Below are positions 32,394 to 41,485 of a stretch of 64,000 nt of DNA, piece by piece. This DNA is from Denitrobacterium detoxificans (lineage in GTDB: Bacteria > Actinomycetota > Coriobacteriia > Coriobacteriales > Eggerthellaceae): NCBI RefSeq assembly GCF_015062615.1, contig NZ_SUUH01000002.1, positions 310,001 to 374,000 on the forward strand. Reading direction: 5' to 3'. Position numbers and translations under genes: made by a program. Numbering within the stretch: the first letter of the stretch is position 1; each line of letters starts with the position of its first letter. A model generated the notes under the pieces. That model did not search any database, was not told the origin of the DNA, and saw only the letters and a program-made list of their open reading frames with translations.

Positions 32394-33443
32394 ATGTCGT
32401 TTATGGATTGGTTCAACTCGGCGGGATCATCGTACGATATGGCAATCGACCTGGGCACCGCGAACACGCTGGTTGCCATTACGGGCGAAGGCATCGTTAT
32501 CAACGAACCGTCGGTTGTTGCAATAGAAAAGAGCACGCACCGCGTTCTTGCCGTTGGTCATGAAGCCAAGAACATGATCAACCATACCCCCGATGCGTTT
32601 TCGGCGGAACATCCGCTGCATGACGGCGTTATCGCCGACTACGACGTCACCGAGGCCATGCTGTCCGCCTTCATCAACAAGGCGGTCGAGCGCAAGTACC
32701 CCTGGCAGCCCAAGCCGCGTATCGTCGTGTGCATTCCCTGCGGCGCTACCAGCGTTGAAAAGCGTGCGGTATTCGAAGCCACCATTCAGGCGGGTGCGCG
32801 TCAGGCGTACCTCATCGAAGAGCCCATGGCCGCTGCCATGGGTGCCGACCTGCCCGTAACCGAGCCTACCGGCTCCATGGTCGTCGATATCGGCGGTGGT
32901 ACCACGGAAGTGGCCGTCATCTCGCTGGGCGGCATCGTTACGTCGTCTTCGCTGCGTCTTGCCGGCAACCGTATGGACGAGGCTATTGCCATGTACCTGC
33001 GCGACCTGCTGGGCATCAAGATCGGCGAACGCACGGCTGAAGTCATCAAGATCAAGATCGGCTCCATTCTTCCGTTCGAAGACGGCCGCGAGCGCGACAT
33101 GATTATTTCTGGTCAGGACGTTCTCACTGAACAGCCGAAGGAAGTTACCATTCAGTCGGAAGACGTGCGCGCTTCGCTGCAGTCTTCCTGCGACGAAATG
33201 GTGCTCCACATCAAGGAAACGTTCAAGAAGACGAACCCCGACCTGGCATCCGACATCATCCAGAACGGCATCCTGCTCACGGGTGGCGGCGGCCTGCTTT
33301 CCGGCCTCGACCAGTACTTGGCTCGCGAGCTCGAGATTCCCGTTTGGGTAAGCGAGACGGCCCTTACCAACGTGGTTATGGGCTGCCTGAAGGTTCTGGA
33401 AACGCCCACCGCGTTGAAGCAGACGCTCATGCGTTCCAGGTAA
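32394..33443 (+). CDS. mreB: Rod-shape determining protein MreB
   Basis: 349 residues of the actin fold. Nucleotide-binding motifs are MAIDLGTANTLVA (phosphate 1), VVDIGGGTTEVAVISL (phosphate 2) and ILLTGGGGLLSGL (adenosine). MreB filaments under the membrane guide cell-wall elongation with MreC, MreD, RodA and PBP2, all encoded directly downstream, so this is a complete elongasome operon. The start ATG has GAAGGA upstream. Confidence 0.97.
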   Translation: MSFMDWFNSAGSSYDMAIDLGTANTLVAITGEGIVINEPSVVAIEKSTHRVLAVGHEAKNMINHTPDAFSAEHPLHDGVIADYDVTEAMLSAFINKAVERKYPWQPKPRIVVCIPCGATSVEKRAVFEATIQAGARQAYLIEEPMAAAMGADLPVTEPTGSMVVDIGGGTTEVAVISLGGIVTSSSLRLAGNRMDEAIAMYLRDLLGIKIGERTAEVIKIKIGSILPFEDGRERDMIISGQDVLTEQPKEVTIQSEDVRASLQSSCDEMVLHIKETFKKTNPDLASDIIQNGILLTGGGGLLSGLDQYLARELEIPVWVSETALTNVVMGCLKVLETPTALKQTLMRSR

Positions 33444-33458
33444 GGCGCGCTTTTCGGT

Positions 33459-34379
33459 ATGCCTTTGAATTTCAAACAGGATCCATCGGCGATGCGGCCC
33501 TATTTGGTGCTCATCGTCCTGTTGGTCATTTCCCTCGTGAGCGTCACCATGTACGCCCGCGAGGGTTCCAGCGGCCTGCTGCACAAGGTGCAGGGTGGCG
33601 TATCCAGCGTATTCACGCCGTTGAAGCTGGTGAGCGCCACTATTTCCGCCGCCGAAGATTCTACTTCCGATAGCATCACCGACGCCACGCAGGCCACTAC
33701 GGTCACCGAGCTCACGGAAGAGAACCAGGAGCTTCGTCAGACCATTTCCGAGCTGGAGGAATACCGCCAGGAAGCCCAGCGCCTGCAAGAGCTCATGAAC
33801 GTGGCCGACATGTACAGCATGGAAGGCGTTACGTGCCGCGTGCTCTCGCGTTCCACCGACGCGTGGAACTTGGTGGTTACCATCGATGCGGGTACTTCCA
33901 GCGGCGTTCGCGCCGGTCTGCCCGTCATTGGCAGCAGCGGCCTGGTGGGGCAGGTTATCTCCGCCACCGAAAGCACCGCGGAAGTGCGCTTGCTGGCCGA
34001 CCCGCAAACGGGTATCGCGGCCATGATTCAGTCCAGCCGCGCCGAGGGCATCCTGAAGGGCTCGTTCGACGGCCTGCTGTATCTGGAAGACGTTTCCAGC
34101 AGCGTCGACGTGCAGAAGGGCGACGTCGTCATCACGTCGGGCCTGGGCGGCGGTTACTATCGCGGCATCATCATCGGCACCGTGGTGAAGGTCGACGGCA
34201 ACGCCGGCGACGACGACCGCACCATCATCGTGGAACCGAACGCCAGCACCGGCTCGCTCGAGGAGGTCATGGTGGTTACTGCCATGAATTCCGAAGGCGC
34301 CGCAGCCGAAAGCTCCACGACCACCTCTACTAGCTCGTCGTCGAGCTCGTCAACTTCGTCATCTTCGAGCAGCGAATAG
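33459..34379 (+). CDS. mreC: Rod-shape determining protein MreC
   Basis: 306 residues: a short cytoplasmic start, one membrane helix (about 13-33), a coiled coil (ELTEENQELRQTISELEEYR) and the two-barrel MreC domain (MIQSSRAEGILKG, GLGGGYYRGIIIGTV). It ends in a low-complexity Ser/Thr tail of about 25 residues. It acts outside the membrane as a scaffold for PBP2. Genes mreB and mreD are 15 and 8 bases away. Confidence 0.95.
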   Translation: MPLNFKQDPSAMRPYLVLIVLLVISLVSVTMYAREGSSGLLHKVQGGVSSVFTPLKLVSATISAAEDSTSDSITDATQATTVTELTEENQELRQTISELEEYRQEAQRLQELMNVADMYSMEGVTCRVLSRSTDAWNLVVTIDAGTSSGVRAGLPVIGSSGLVGQVISATESTAEVRLLADPQTGIAAMIQSSRAEGILKGSFDGLLYLEDVSSSVDVQKGDVVITSGLGGGYYRGIIIGTVVKVDGNAGDDDRTIIVEPNASTGSLEEVMVVTAMNSEGAAAESSTTTSTSSSSSSSTSSSSSSE

Positions 34380-34387
34380 GAGGCACG

Positions 34388-34906
34388 ATGCAGCGCGAAA
34401 CGAAGATTTGCATTATCGGCGCGATCATCGCGGTGTTCCTGCAGGTGGTCGTTGCTCCCAATATCGCTATTTTCCAGGTCATGCCCAATTTCCTGATCGT
34501 CTACACGCTCGTTGTGGCCATGCTTTTCTCCGACGACTCGGTGCTCATTATCGCGTTCGTGCTGGGCTTCGTAAGCGACCTTCTGGGCTACGGTCCCGTG
34601 GGCTCGCTGGCGTTCTTGCTGGTGCTCGCGTCGTTCTTCGCGTCGCGCGCCCATGCCGCCTTCGCCAACGGCACGGTGCTCATGCCCCTTGTCATCCTCA
34701 TGCTGTTTGCCCTGGTGGTAGACGTGCTTTATGCGGCGTTCCTGCTGGGCCTTTCCAGCAACCTGAACCCCATCGAAGCCTTTGCGTATCGCGCCGTTCC
34801 GTGCGCGCTGTACGACTGCGTGGTGGGCCTGCTTATGTATCCGCTCCTGTCTCGCCTGCTCACGAACTCGCAGCTGCAGATGAAGTCCGTTTCCCGCTTG
34901 CGCTAG
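34388..34906 (+). CDS. mreD: Rod-shape determining protein MreD
   Basis: 172 residues, almost entirely hydrophobic with five or six predicted membrane helices, length and position typical of MreD. Good GGAGG ribosome-binding site within the end of mreC. Identified mainly by context between mreC and PBP2 plus hydrophobicity pattern; the protein itself is poorly conserved. Confidence 0.88.
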   Translation: MQRETKICIIGAIIAVFLQVVVAPNIAIFQVMPNFLIVYTLVVAMLFSDDSVLIIAFVLGFVSDLLGYGPVGSLAFLLVLASFFASRAHAAFANGTVLMPLVILMLFALVVDVLYAAFLLGLSSNLNPIEAFAYRAVPCALYDCVVGLLMYPLLSRLLTNSQLQMKSVSRLR

Positions 34907-34915
34907 GGGTTTGCC

Positions 34916-37060
34916 ATGCTTGCAGCCATTATTGCGGGAATAGTAACGCTGGTACTTGTCATCGTGGTGGCCGTGCTGGTCGCACGCCGCATGGGCAATC
35001 GCTCGCGTGACAAGGTGGCCACCTCGCGCGAGATTCATTCCATCGACACGTACGGCGTGGCACCCGAAAAGCACAAGACGGGCTTCGGCACGTCGGGGCA
35101 TACCGAAGTATCCACGTCGAAGACGGCCAGCGGTTCTACGGGCGAGGCCATTACCAGCCGCTTCGTGACCATGGGCATCATGGCAGCTGCCGTATTCGGC
35201 TCGCTTATCGCCAAGCTGTTCAGCATGCAGGTGCTGCAATCCGACGAGTATTCTAGCCAGGCTTCCCAGAACCTGTATTCCACGGTGTACACGCCTGCGC
35301 CTCGCGGCGTCATCTACGACTGCGACGGCCTGGTCCTGGTGAGCAACCGTTCCAACTACACGGTGCTCGCATCGTCCGATGTGGCCGATGATTACGATAC
35401 GGTTCGTCGCCTGTCCGCGCTGCTGGGCATTCCGTTCCAGGTGGTGCGTCAGCGCATTTTGGATAGCACGAGCGGCGCGCAGAGCATGCGCGTGGTGGCC
35501 AGCGACGTTACGCTGCGCAACATCGCCTTCATCAGCGAGCATGCTTCGGCCTTCCCGAATGTTACGTGCGAGATGCGAACGTCGCGTTCGTATCCGTACG
35601 GCGCGCTGGCGGCCCATATCCTGGGCTACACGGGCACCGCTTCCTCCGAGGATTTCGAGAACGAGACGGCGGGTCAGAACCTGCAGTCGGGCGATTCGGT
35701 GGGCAAGAGCGGCGTGGAATACACGTATGAGAATCTGCTTTCCGGCGATCACGGCACGCGCACCCTGCTCACCGACGCGCAGGGCAACGTGCAGTCGGTG
35801 GTAAGCGAGACGGCTCCTCTGCGCGGCAACGACATCTACCTCACCATTCGCGGTCCCGTTCAGAAGGTGGCCGACGACGCGCTGCGCGAGTACCTGGCGC
35901 CCGATGGCAAGCTGGGCTCCGCGAACGCCACGGGTGGTGCCGTGGTGTGCCTGGATGCCACGAATGGGGAAGTGGTGGCCATGGCCAGCTATCCTACGTT
36001 CACACCCGAAAGCTTCATCGGCGGCATTTCCCAGGACATGTGGGACGAGTTCAACACCGAGGAATCGCATTACCCGCTTATGGACCGCGCGGTGGCCGGC
36101 ACCTATCCGGCCGCCTCTACGTTCAAGGCGTTCACCTCCATGGCCGCGCTCACGAATGGCGTTGCCAGCTCCAGCAGCGATTGGACGTGCACGGGCACGT
36201 GGACGGGCTTCGGCAGCAGCTACGCCCAGAAGTGCTGGAAGACGGCGGGCCACGGCACGTTGAACCTGGTCGACGGCATTGCAAACTCCTGCGACGTGGT
36301 GTTCTACGAGATCGCGAAGAACTTCTACGAGAGCGGCACGCTTTCGGAAACCGCCATGCAGGACTACATTTGCGAATACGGCTTCGGCGCGAAGACGGGT
36401 ATCGACCTTTCCGGCGAGGCCACCGGCCGCGTTCCCACGCCCACATGGAAGAGCGAGTACTTCAAGGACGCCCCCGAAGAGGCCGTTTGGCAGGGTGGCG
36501 ACATGACGAACATGGCCATCGGCCAGGGCTACGTGCTCATCACGCCTCTGCAGAATGCTGCGGCGTACTGCGGCATCGCCACGGGCAAGGTCTATCGCCC
36601 GCACGTGCTGCGTGAGGTGCGCAATTCGCTGGGCGAAACGGTTTTGAAGTACGAGCCCGAGGTCATCGCCGAGCCCACCATGAGTGCCGAGCACATTGCC
36701 ACGGTGCGCGAGGGTCTGCGCAAGGTGATGACCCTCAACAACTACGATTCGAACTATTTTTCTGGCTGCGGTTTCGAAATGGCCGGCAAGACGGGTACTG
36801 CCGAGGTGTCGGGCAAGAAGGACTATTCCTGGTTCTGCTGCTACGCTCCGTACGACAACCCGAAGTACGTGTGCGCGTGCCTTGCCGAGCAGGGCGTTTC
36901 CGCGGCGAACAACTGCATCCCTATCGTTTCCGAGGTGCTGCAGGCAGCCATTGCCTACGACAACGGCTCGCTTACGGCCGATTCTATGGGCACGGTTACG
37001 GGTGCCTATACGGTGGTGGAATCCTCCAGTACCGATACGACGTCTTCGCGAGGTGACTAG
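34916..37060 (+). CDS. mrdA: Penicillin-binding protein 2 (elongation-specific transpeptidase) with an extra N-terminal helix
   Basis: 714 residues. The transpeptidase motifs are S401-T-F-K404 (SxxK), S458-C-D (SxN-type) and K625-T-G. The dimerisation domain contains TPAPRGVIYDCDGLVLVSNR and the GKSGVEYTYENLLSGDHG block. It cross-links peptidoglycan during elongation. The N-terminus is unusual: a first membrane helix (residues 3-25), about 60 polar residues, then the canonical helix at about 86-105. That extra helix would put the N-terminus on a different side from normal PBP2 or make a hairpin. It overlaps the region between mreD and rodA with short spacing. Confidence 0.93.
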   Translation: MLAAIIAGIVTLVLVIVVAVLVARRMGNRSRDKVATSREIHSIDTYGVAPEKHKTGFGTSGHTEVSTSKTASGSTGEAITSRFVTMGIMAAAVFGSLIAKLFSMQVLQSDEYSSQASQNLYSTVYTPAPRGVIYDCDGLVLVSNRSNYTVLASSDVADDYDTVRRLSALLGIPFQVVRQRILDSTSGAQSMRVVASDVTLRNIAFISEHASAFPNVTCEMRTSRSYPYGALAAHILGYTGTASSEDFENETAGQNLQSGDSVGKSGVEYTYENLLSGDHGTRTLLTDAQGNVQSVVSETAPLRGNDIYLTIRGPVQKVADDALREYLAPDGKLGSANATGGAVVCLDATNGEVVAMASYPTFTPESFIGGISQDMWDEFNTEESHYPLMDRAVAGTYPAASTFKAFTSMAALTNGVASSSSDWTCTGTWTGFGSSYAQKCWKTAGHGTLNLVDGIANSCDVVFYEIAKNFYESGTLSETAMQDYICEYGFGAKTGIDLSGEATGRVPTPTWKSEYFKDAPEEAVWQGGDMTNMAIGQGYVLITPLQNAAAYCGIATGKVYRPHVLREVRNSLGETVLKYEPEVIAEPTMSAEHIATVREGLRKVMTLNNYDSNYFSGCGFEMAGKTGTAEVSGKKDYSWFCCYAPYDNPKYVCACLAEQGVSAANNCIPIVSEVLQAAIAYDNGSLTADSMGTVTGAYTVVESSSTDTTSSRGD

Positions 37061-37063
37061 CCC

Positions 37064-38257
37064 ATGAGCAACGTGCAGCGCATGACGCAGATCGACTCGG
37101 TGAAGTCGCCCAACGCGCGCATTGCGGCGGCCACGCGCCCGTCGCGCTTCAAGTACATCAACCCTACGCTCGTTTTGGTAGTGGCGGCGCTGGTTGCGTA
37201 TGGCCTGATCATCGTGTATACGGCTACGGTGAGCAACGAGTCGTACAGCTTCACGCGCCAGCTTTCCGGCGTGCTCGTGGGCGCCGTGCTCATGCTGCTG
37301 CTCTTCCGCTATGACTATCACCAGTTGTCGCATTACATGGCGTTGTTCCTTATCATCAACATCGTGCTCATCATGTTGCCGCACATACCGGGCGTTGGCC
37401 TTTCCGTGAATGGCGCCAACTCGTGGGCGAAGATTGGCCCCGCGCGCTTCCAGCCAGGCGAGTTCGCCAAGATCACGGTTATCCTGCTGGCCGCAAGCGT
37501 CATCGCGCGCTACGGCGGTAAGCTGGGTAGCGCGCGCGAATATCTGAAGGCGCTGGGCATTCTCATGGTTCCCGTGGTGGCCATTCTTACGCAGCCCGAC
37601 TTGGGCACGGGCATGGTGTATCTATTCATCGCAGGTACGGCGCTTATCGTGGGTGGCGCGCGGCCGCGCTTCATCCTCATCTCGCTGGGCGTCATGGCGG
37701 CTGCCGTGGCGGCGATTCTCATCCTCGATCCCGTCGCCGATTCCATCGCCGGCAAAGACGTGCTGCTGAAGGATTATCAGAAGTCGCGCCTGCTCGTGTT
37801 CCTGGACAACAGCTACGACCCCACGGGCGACGGCTATAACCTTACGCAGGCGAAGATCGCCATTGGCAGCGGTGGCCTGCTGGGCAAGGGCCTAGGCAAT
37901 GCCACGCAGTCTACCTTGGGTTATCTGCCCGAATCGCCTACCGACTTCATCTTCTGCGTGCTGGCCGAACAGCTTGGATTCGTGGGGGCGCTGCTTCTCA
38001 TTGCGCTCTACGCCGCCTTGCTCTTCGTGTGCTATCGTATTGCCTACAATGCCAACGATATGTTCGGCACGCTCATCGTCATGTGCACGGCCGGCATGTG
38101 GCTCTTCCAGATTCTGGAGAACATTGGCATGACGTGCGGCCTTATGCCCATTACGGGCATTCCGCTGCCCTTCATGAGCTACGGTACTTCGTTTATGGTG
38201 GTCAATTTCGTCATGCTGGGCTTCATTGGCTCGGTATGGGCTCATAACGGTAGGTAG
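37064..38257 (+). CDS. rodA: RodA/FtsW-family peptidoglycan polymerase
   Basis: 397 residues with about ten membrane helices. Family motifs are RFQPGEFAKI, TQPDLGTGMVYLFI, KGLGNATQSTLGYLPESPTDFIF and the C-terminal GIPLPFMSYGTSFM. It polymerises glycan strands from lipid II in partnership with the PBP2 encoded just before it; the ribosome-binding site overlaps the PBP2 stop. The position after mreBCD argues for RodA rather than FtsW. Confidence 0.93.
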   Translation: MSNVQRMTQIDSVKSPNARIAAATRPSRFKYINPTLVLVVAALVAYGLIIVYTATVSNESYSFTRQLSGVLVGAVLMLLLFRYDYHQLSHYMALFLIINIVLIMLPHIPGVGLSVNGANSWAKIGPARFQPGEFAKITVILLAASVIARYGGKLGSAREYLKALGILMVPVVAILTQPDLGTGMVYLFIAGTALIVGGARPRFILISLGVMAAAVAAILILDPVADSIAGKDVLLKDYQKSRLLVFLDNSYDPTGDGYNLTQAKIAIGSGGLLGKGLGNATQSTLGYLPESPTDFIFCVLAEQLGFVGALLLIALYAALLFVCYRIAYNANDMFGTLIVMCTAGMWLFQILENIGMTCGLMPITGIPLPFMSYGTSFMVVNFVMLGFIGSVWAHNGR

Positions 38258-38287
38258 AGCGCTCGCGCTCGGCAAAAGGAGAGATGC

Positions 38288-39592
38288 ATGATGCTTCCCA
38301 TCGATCCCACCGCGGTGCTCGATGCTTCAACCGATATTGAATCCGCGCGCGCCATGCCGCTGCGTTTGGCGCTGCTCGTCGACCCGGAATCGTCGCCCTC
38401 GCTGCTCGATGTCGTTGCGCGCGCCTTTACGCCGCAGTCCTCGCAGGCGCAGGTCGATCTGTTCGACTGGGAAGACGTCTCTGCAGTAACTTCCGAATAC
38501 GACATGGCCGTCATCGTTGCTGGCACGGGCCTGCGCACGGGCAGCATTGCCCAGGCGCTCATTGCCGCGGGCGTGCCCGCGCTCACTGTCACCGATATGC
38601 CGGCCCTCGTGCGCGAAATCGCCGAGGCAGTGGGGTGCCCGCTGCTGGAAAGCGACGTCGTTGCGCCTGACCCGCAGGTCGACGGCGGTGTATTCCCGGA
38701 AGATGACGAGTTCAACCAGGAACCGTATCCGTTCACGGTAGATCGCGAGCGCACGCTGCTCATGGGCGTGGGTGAGTGGATCGTTGCGACGTTTCGCGTG
38801 AAGCGCCTGGCCTTCGCGCTGTCGTTCCCGTTTGTGCGCCGTCCGCTTTCGCTGGAAGCGGTGCATGCCACGTCCGTTCAGAATGCGGGCATTGGCCTGG
38901 TGCCGTTCATTCCCGGTGCCGACATGCCCCTTATGACGCTCAACCAGGCGAAGATGGTGCTGCAGATTGCCGCAGCGTATGGCCAGCCCCTGGGAAGGGA
39001 TCGCTGGCGCGAGCTGTTGGTGCTGCTGGGTGGCGCGTTTGCCTCGCGTTCGGTGGCACGTTCCCTCATTGGGGCGTTCCCGGTGCTGGGTGGCGTTATT
39101 CGCTGTGGCATCGGCGCTGGTGCTACCGAGGCCATGGGGCACGCGACCATCGCGTATTTCGAGGGACTGTCCGATGGTATCTACGAAGAGCCCAACGAAG
39201 AGCGCGCATTGGCGCGCGTGCGTGAGGCCGTTTCTTCGGCGCAGGGCACGGTGCAGCCATATGCCCAGGCCGTAGCTCAGGTTGCGGTAGACGTTGCCGG
39301 CAAGGCGGCCGTGAGCGTTGCCGCCCGTGCGCAGCAGGCCGCCCCCGTCGTAATTGGGTTCGCGACCGACGTTGCCCTTCCTGCGGCGTACGCCGTTGCC
39401 CAGAAGGCGGGTCCCGTTTTGCGTAAATCGGCCGATGCCGTGGCGCCGGTCGTTGGTCATGCGGTGTGCGAGGTCGTTCCCGCCGTCCGCGAGACCATTC
39501 ATGTGTTTTGCCGTAAACAGGGCATAGAGCCCGACGAGTTCGCCCGTGCCATGGTGGATTCGTTTATCGATTCGCGCGGAGGTAAGCGTTAG
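38288..39592 (+). CDS. DUF697/YcjF-like membrane-associated protein
   Basis: 434 residues. The N-terminal 150 form an alpha/beta domain (MAVIVAGTGLRTGSIAQALI, then a TDMPAL segment) that resembles a nucleotide-fold without a P-loop. The central part (about 215-300) matches the DUF697/YcjF pattern: MTLNQAKMVLQIAAAYGQPL, a GGAFASRSVAR stretch, and FPVLGGVIRCGIGAGATEAMGHATI. The C-terminal 120 residues are Ala/Val-rich amphipathic helix. The function is unknown; DUF697 proteins are often fused to GTPases. Its stop codon abuts the ATG of the radical SAM gene. Confidence 0.7.
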   Translation: MMLPIDPTAVLDASTDIESARAMPLRLALLVDPESSPSLLDVVARAFTPQSSQAQVDLFDWEDVSAVTSEYDMAVIVAGTGLRTGSIAQALIAAGVPALTVTDMPALVREIAEAVGCPLLESDVVAPDPQVDGGVFPEDDEFNQEPYPFTVDRERTLLMGVGEWIVATFRVKRLAFALSFPFVRRPLSLEAVHATSVQNAGIGLVPFIPGADMPLMTLNQAKMVLQIAAAYGQPLGRDRWRELLVLLGGAFASRSVARSLIGAFPVLGGVIRCGIGAGATEAMGHATIAYFEGLSDGIYEEPNEERALARVREAVSSAQGTVQPYAQAVAQVAVDVAGKAAVSVAARAQQAAPVVIGFATDVALPAAYAVAQKAGPVLRKSADAVAPVVGHAVCEVVPAVRETIHVFCRKQGIEPDEFARAMVDSFIDSRGGKR

Positions 39593-41485
39593 ATGCCGCG
39601 TACAATGACCGATCTGTGGCCCCGTCTGCGGGGTCTGCTTCCGCGTGCCGAACGTCCGGTACGCTACATCAATCATGAATTCGGGTCCGTTCATCACGAC
39701 TTCGATGCGCATCCCAACGATGCGTCGCTCGTGATGGTGTATCCCGACACGTATGAACTTGGCCAAGCCAATCAGGCCATTCGCATTCTGGTGAATGCCG
39801 TGAACGCCCGCGAGGGCATGTGGGCCGAGCGCTCGTATCTGCCTGCGGCCGAATTTGGCGACGTCATGCGCGAAGAGGGCCTTCCGCTGTTCTCGCTGGA
39901 AAGCTGCGCGCCCCTGCGCGAGTTCGACTGCATCGGCATCACGCTGCCGCACGAGCTGGCGGCCACGAACGTGCTTGAAACGCTCGATCTTTCGGGCGTG
40001 CCGCTGCGTGCGGCCGACCGCGGCGAGGACGATCCGTTCGTGCTGGCTGGTGGCCCGTGCACGTGCAACCCCGAGCCGTTCGCCCCGTTCTTCGACTGCA
40101 TGTGCGTGGGCGAGGGCGAGGAAGCCGTACCCGAAACGGTTGCGTGCGTACACGAGGGTCGCATGGCGGGGAAGAGCCGCCAGGAGATCCTACGCGACCT
40201 GGCACGCATCGAGGGTAACTACATTCCCAGCCTGTACCGCGAGCTTTCCGGGGAAGAGGCTGCCCAGGCGGGATTCCGCGTTGAGCCCATGGTGGAAGAG
40301 GCGCCGCAGATCGTGAAGCGTCGCATCTACGAGGGCTTTTCCACGAGCAGTTGCTGGGAGCCGTGCGTGGTGCCCTTTGGCGACCTGGTGCACGACCGCC
40401 TGAGTGCCGAAGTGCTGCGCGGTTGCACGCGTGGCTGCCGCTTCTGCCAGGCGGGCATGATGTATCGCCCCGTGCGCGAGCGTTCCGCCGACAACATCGT
40501 GGAAGGCGTGCTTCAGGGCCTGGCGCATACGGGCTACGACGAGGTGAGCCTCACGTCGCTTTCCACGACTGACCACTCGCAGATCCGCGAGATTCTCACG
40601 CGCCTGAACGAGCAGGTGTCGGGCACGGGCGTGCGCGTTTCCATTCCGTCGCAGCGCCTCGACTCGTTCGGCGTCGACATGGCGAAGATGGTTGCGGGCG
40701 AAAAGCGCGGCGGCCTGACGTTCGCCCCTGAGGCGGGCACGCAGCGCCTGCGCGACGTCATCAACAAGAACGTGACCGAGGATGACCTGTTCGGCGCGCT
40801 CACTGCGGCATTCGGCGAGGGTTGGCGCCGCTGCAAGCTGTACTTCATGCTGGGCTTGCCCACGGAAACCGATGAGGACGTGAAGGGCATTGCCGACTTG
40901 GTGAATCGTGCGTATGAGCGCGTGAAGGAAGTCGTGCCGCCGGAAGAGCGCGGTCGCATCCAGTTTGGCATTTCGTGCGCGCTGTTCGTGCCAAAGGCGC
41001 AGACGCCGTTCCAGTGGTGCGAGCAGATGTCGCCTGCCGAGGCGCGTCGCCGCGTGAACGTGCTGCGCGATAGCGTGCGGTATCGCGCCATCAACGTGAG
41101 CTGGCACGATCCCGCCACGAGCTTCGTGGAGGCCATCATGAGCCGCGGCGGGCGCGAGTGCGCTGACCTGCTGGAGCTGGCGTGGCGCAAGGGTTCGCGC
41201 TATGACGCGTGGACCGAGCATTTCCGCGAGGACGCCTGGCGCGATGCGGGCGCCGAGCTGGGCATGGACATCGACGCCATGGCGCGTCGTCGCTTCGACC
41301 TTGCCGAGATTCTGCCCTGGCAGCACATTTCCGCGGGCGTTCACCTGAAGTACCTGCAGGTGGAGTACAAGCGCGCGTTGAAGGAAGTCACCACGCCCGA
41401 TTGCTCGTACGAGGGCTGCACGGGTTGTGGCCTGTGCCCCGATTACGGCATTCAGGTTGAGACGCAGGAGGTGCGCCATGGCTAA
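39593..41485 (+). CDS. Radical SAM protein, TIGR03960 family (B12-binding-like plus radical SAM)
   Basis: 630 residues. The N-terminal 180 residues resemble a cobalamin-binding-type fold (VYPDTYELGQANQAIRIL; PFVLAGGPCTCNPEPFAPFF). The radical SAM cluster is LRGCTRGCRFCQAGMMYRP (CxxxCxxC). A second cysteine set near the end (CSYEGCTGCGLCPDYG) may hold another iron-sulfur cluster. This family nearly always pairs with a DUF2344/TIGR03936 protein, which follows here with an 8-base overlap. The substrate is not known; a role around ribosome or RNase G biology is suggested only by conserved gene neighbourhoods. Confidence 0.88.
   Translation: MPRTMTDLWPRLRGLLPRAERPVRYINHEFGSVHHDFDAHPNDASLVMVYPDTYELGQANQAIRILVNAVNAREGMWAERSYLPAAEFGDVMREEGLPLFSLESCAPLREFDCIGITLPHELAATNVLETLDLSGVPLRAADRGEDDPFVLAGGPCTCNPEPFAPFFDCMCVGEGEEAVPETVACVHEGRMAGKSRQEILRDLARIEGNYIPSLYRELSGEEAAQAGFRVEPMVEEAPQIVKRRIYEGFSTSSCWEPCVVPFGDLVHDRLSAEVLRGCTRGCRFCQAGMMYRPVRERSADNIVEGVLQGLAHTGYDEVSLTSLSTTDHSQIREILTRLNEQVSGTGVRVSIPSQRLDSFGVDMAKMVAGEKRGGLTFAPEAGTQRLRDVINKNVTEDDLFGALTAAFGEGWRRCKLYFMLGLPTETDEDVKGIADLVNRAYERVKEVVPPEERGRIQFGISCALFVPKAQTPFQWCEQMSPAEARRRVNVLRDSVRYRAINVSWHDPATSFVEAIMSRGGRECADLLELAWRKGSRYDAWTEHFREDAWRDAGAELGMDIDAMARRRFDLAEILPWQHISAGVHLKYLQVEYKRALKEVTTPDCSYEGCTGCGLCPDYGIQVETQEVRHG

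Noticed and set aside
34157..37384. 1075-codon minus-strand open frame opposite mreD and PBP2
   Set aside because: Low-complexity His/Arg/Ala composition typical of antisense shadows; the plus-strand genes have catalytic motifs.
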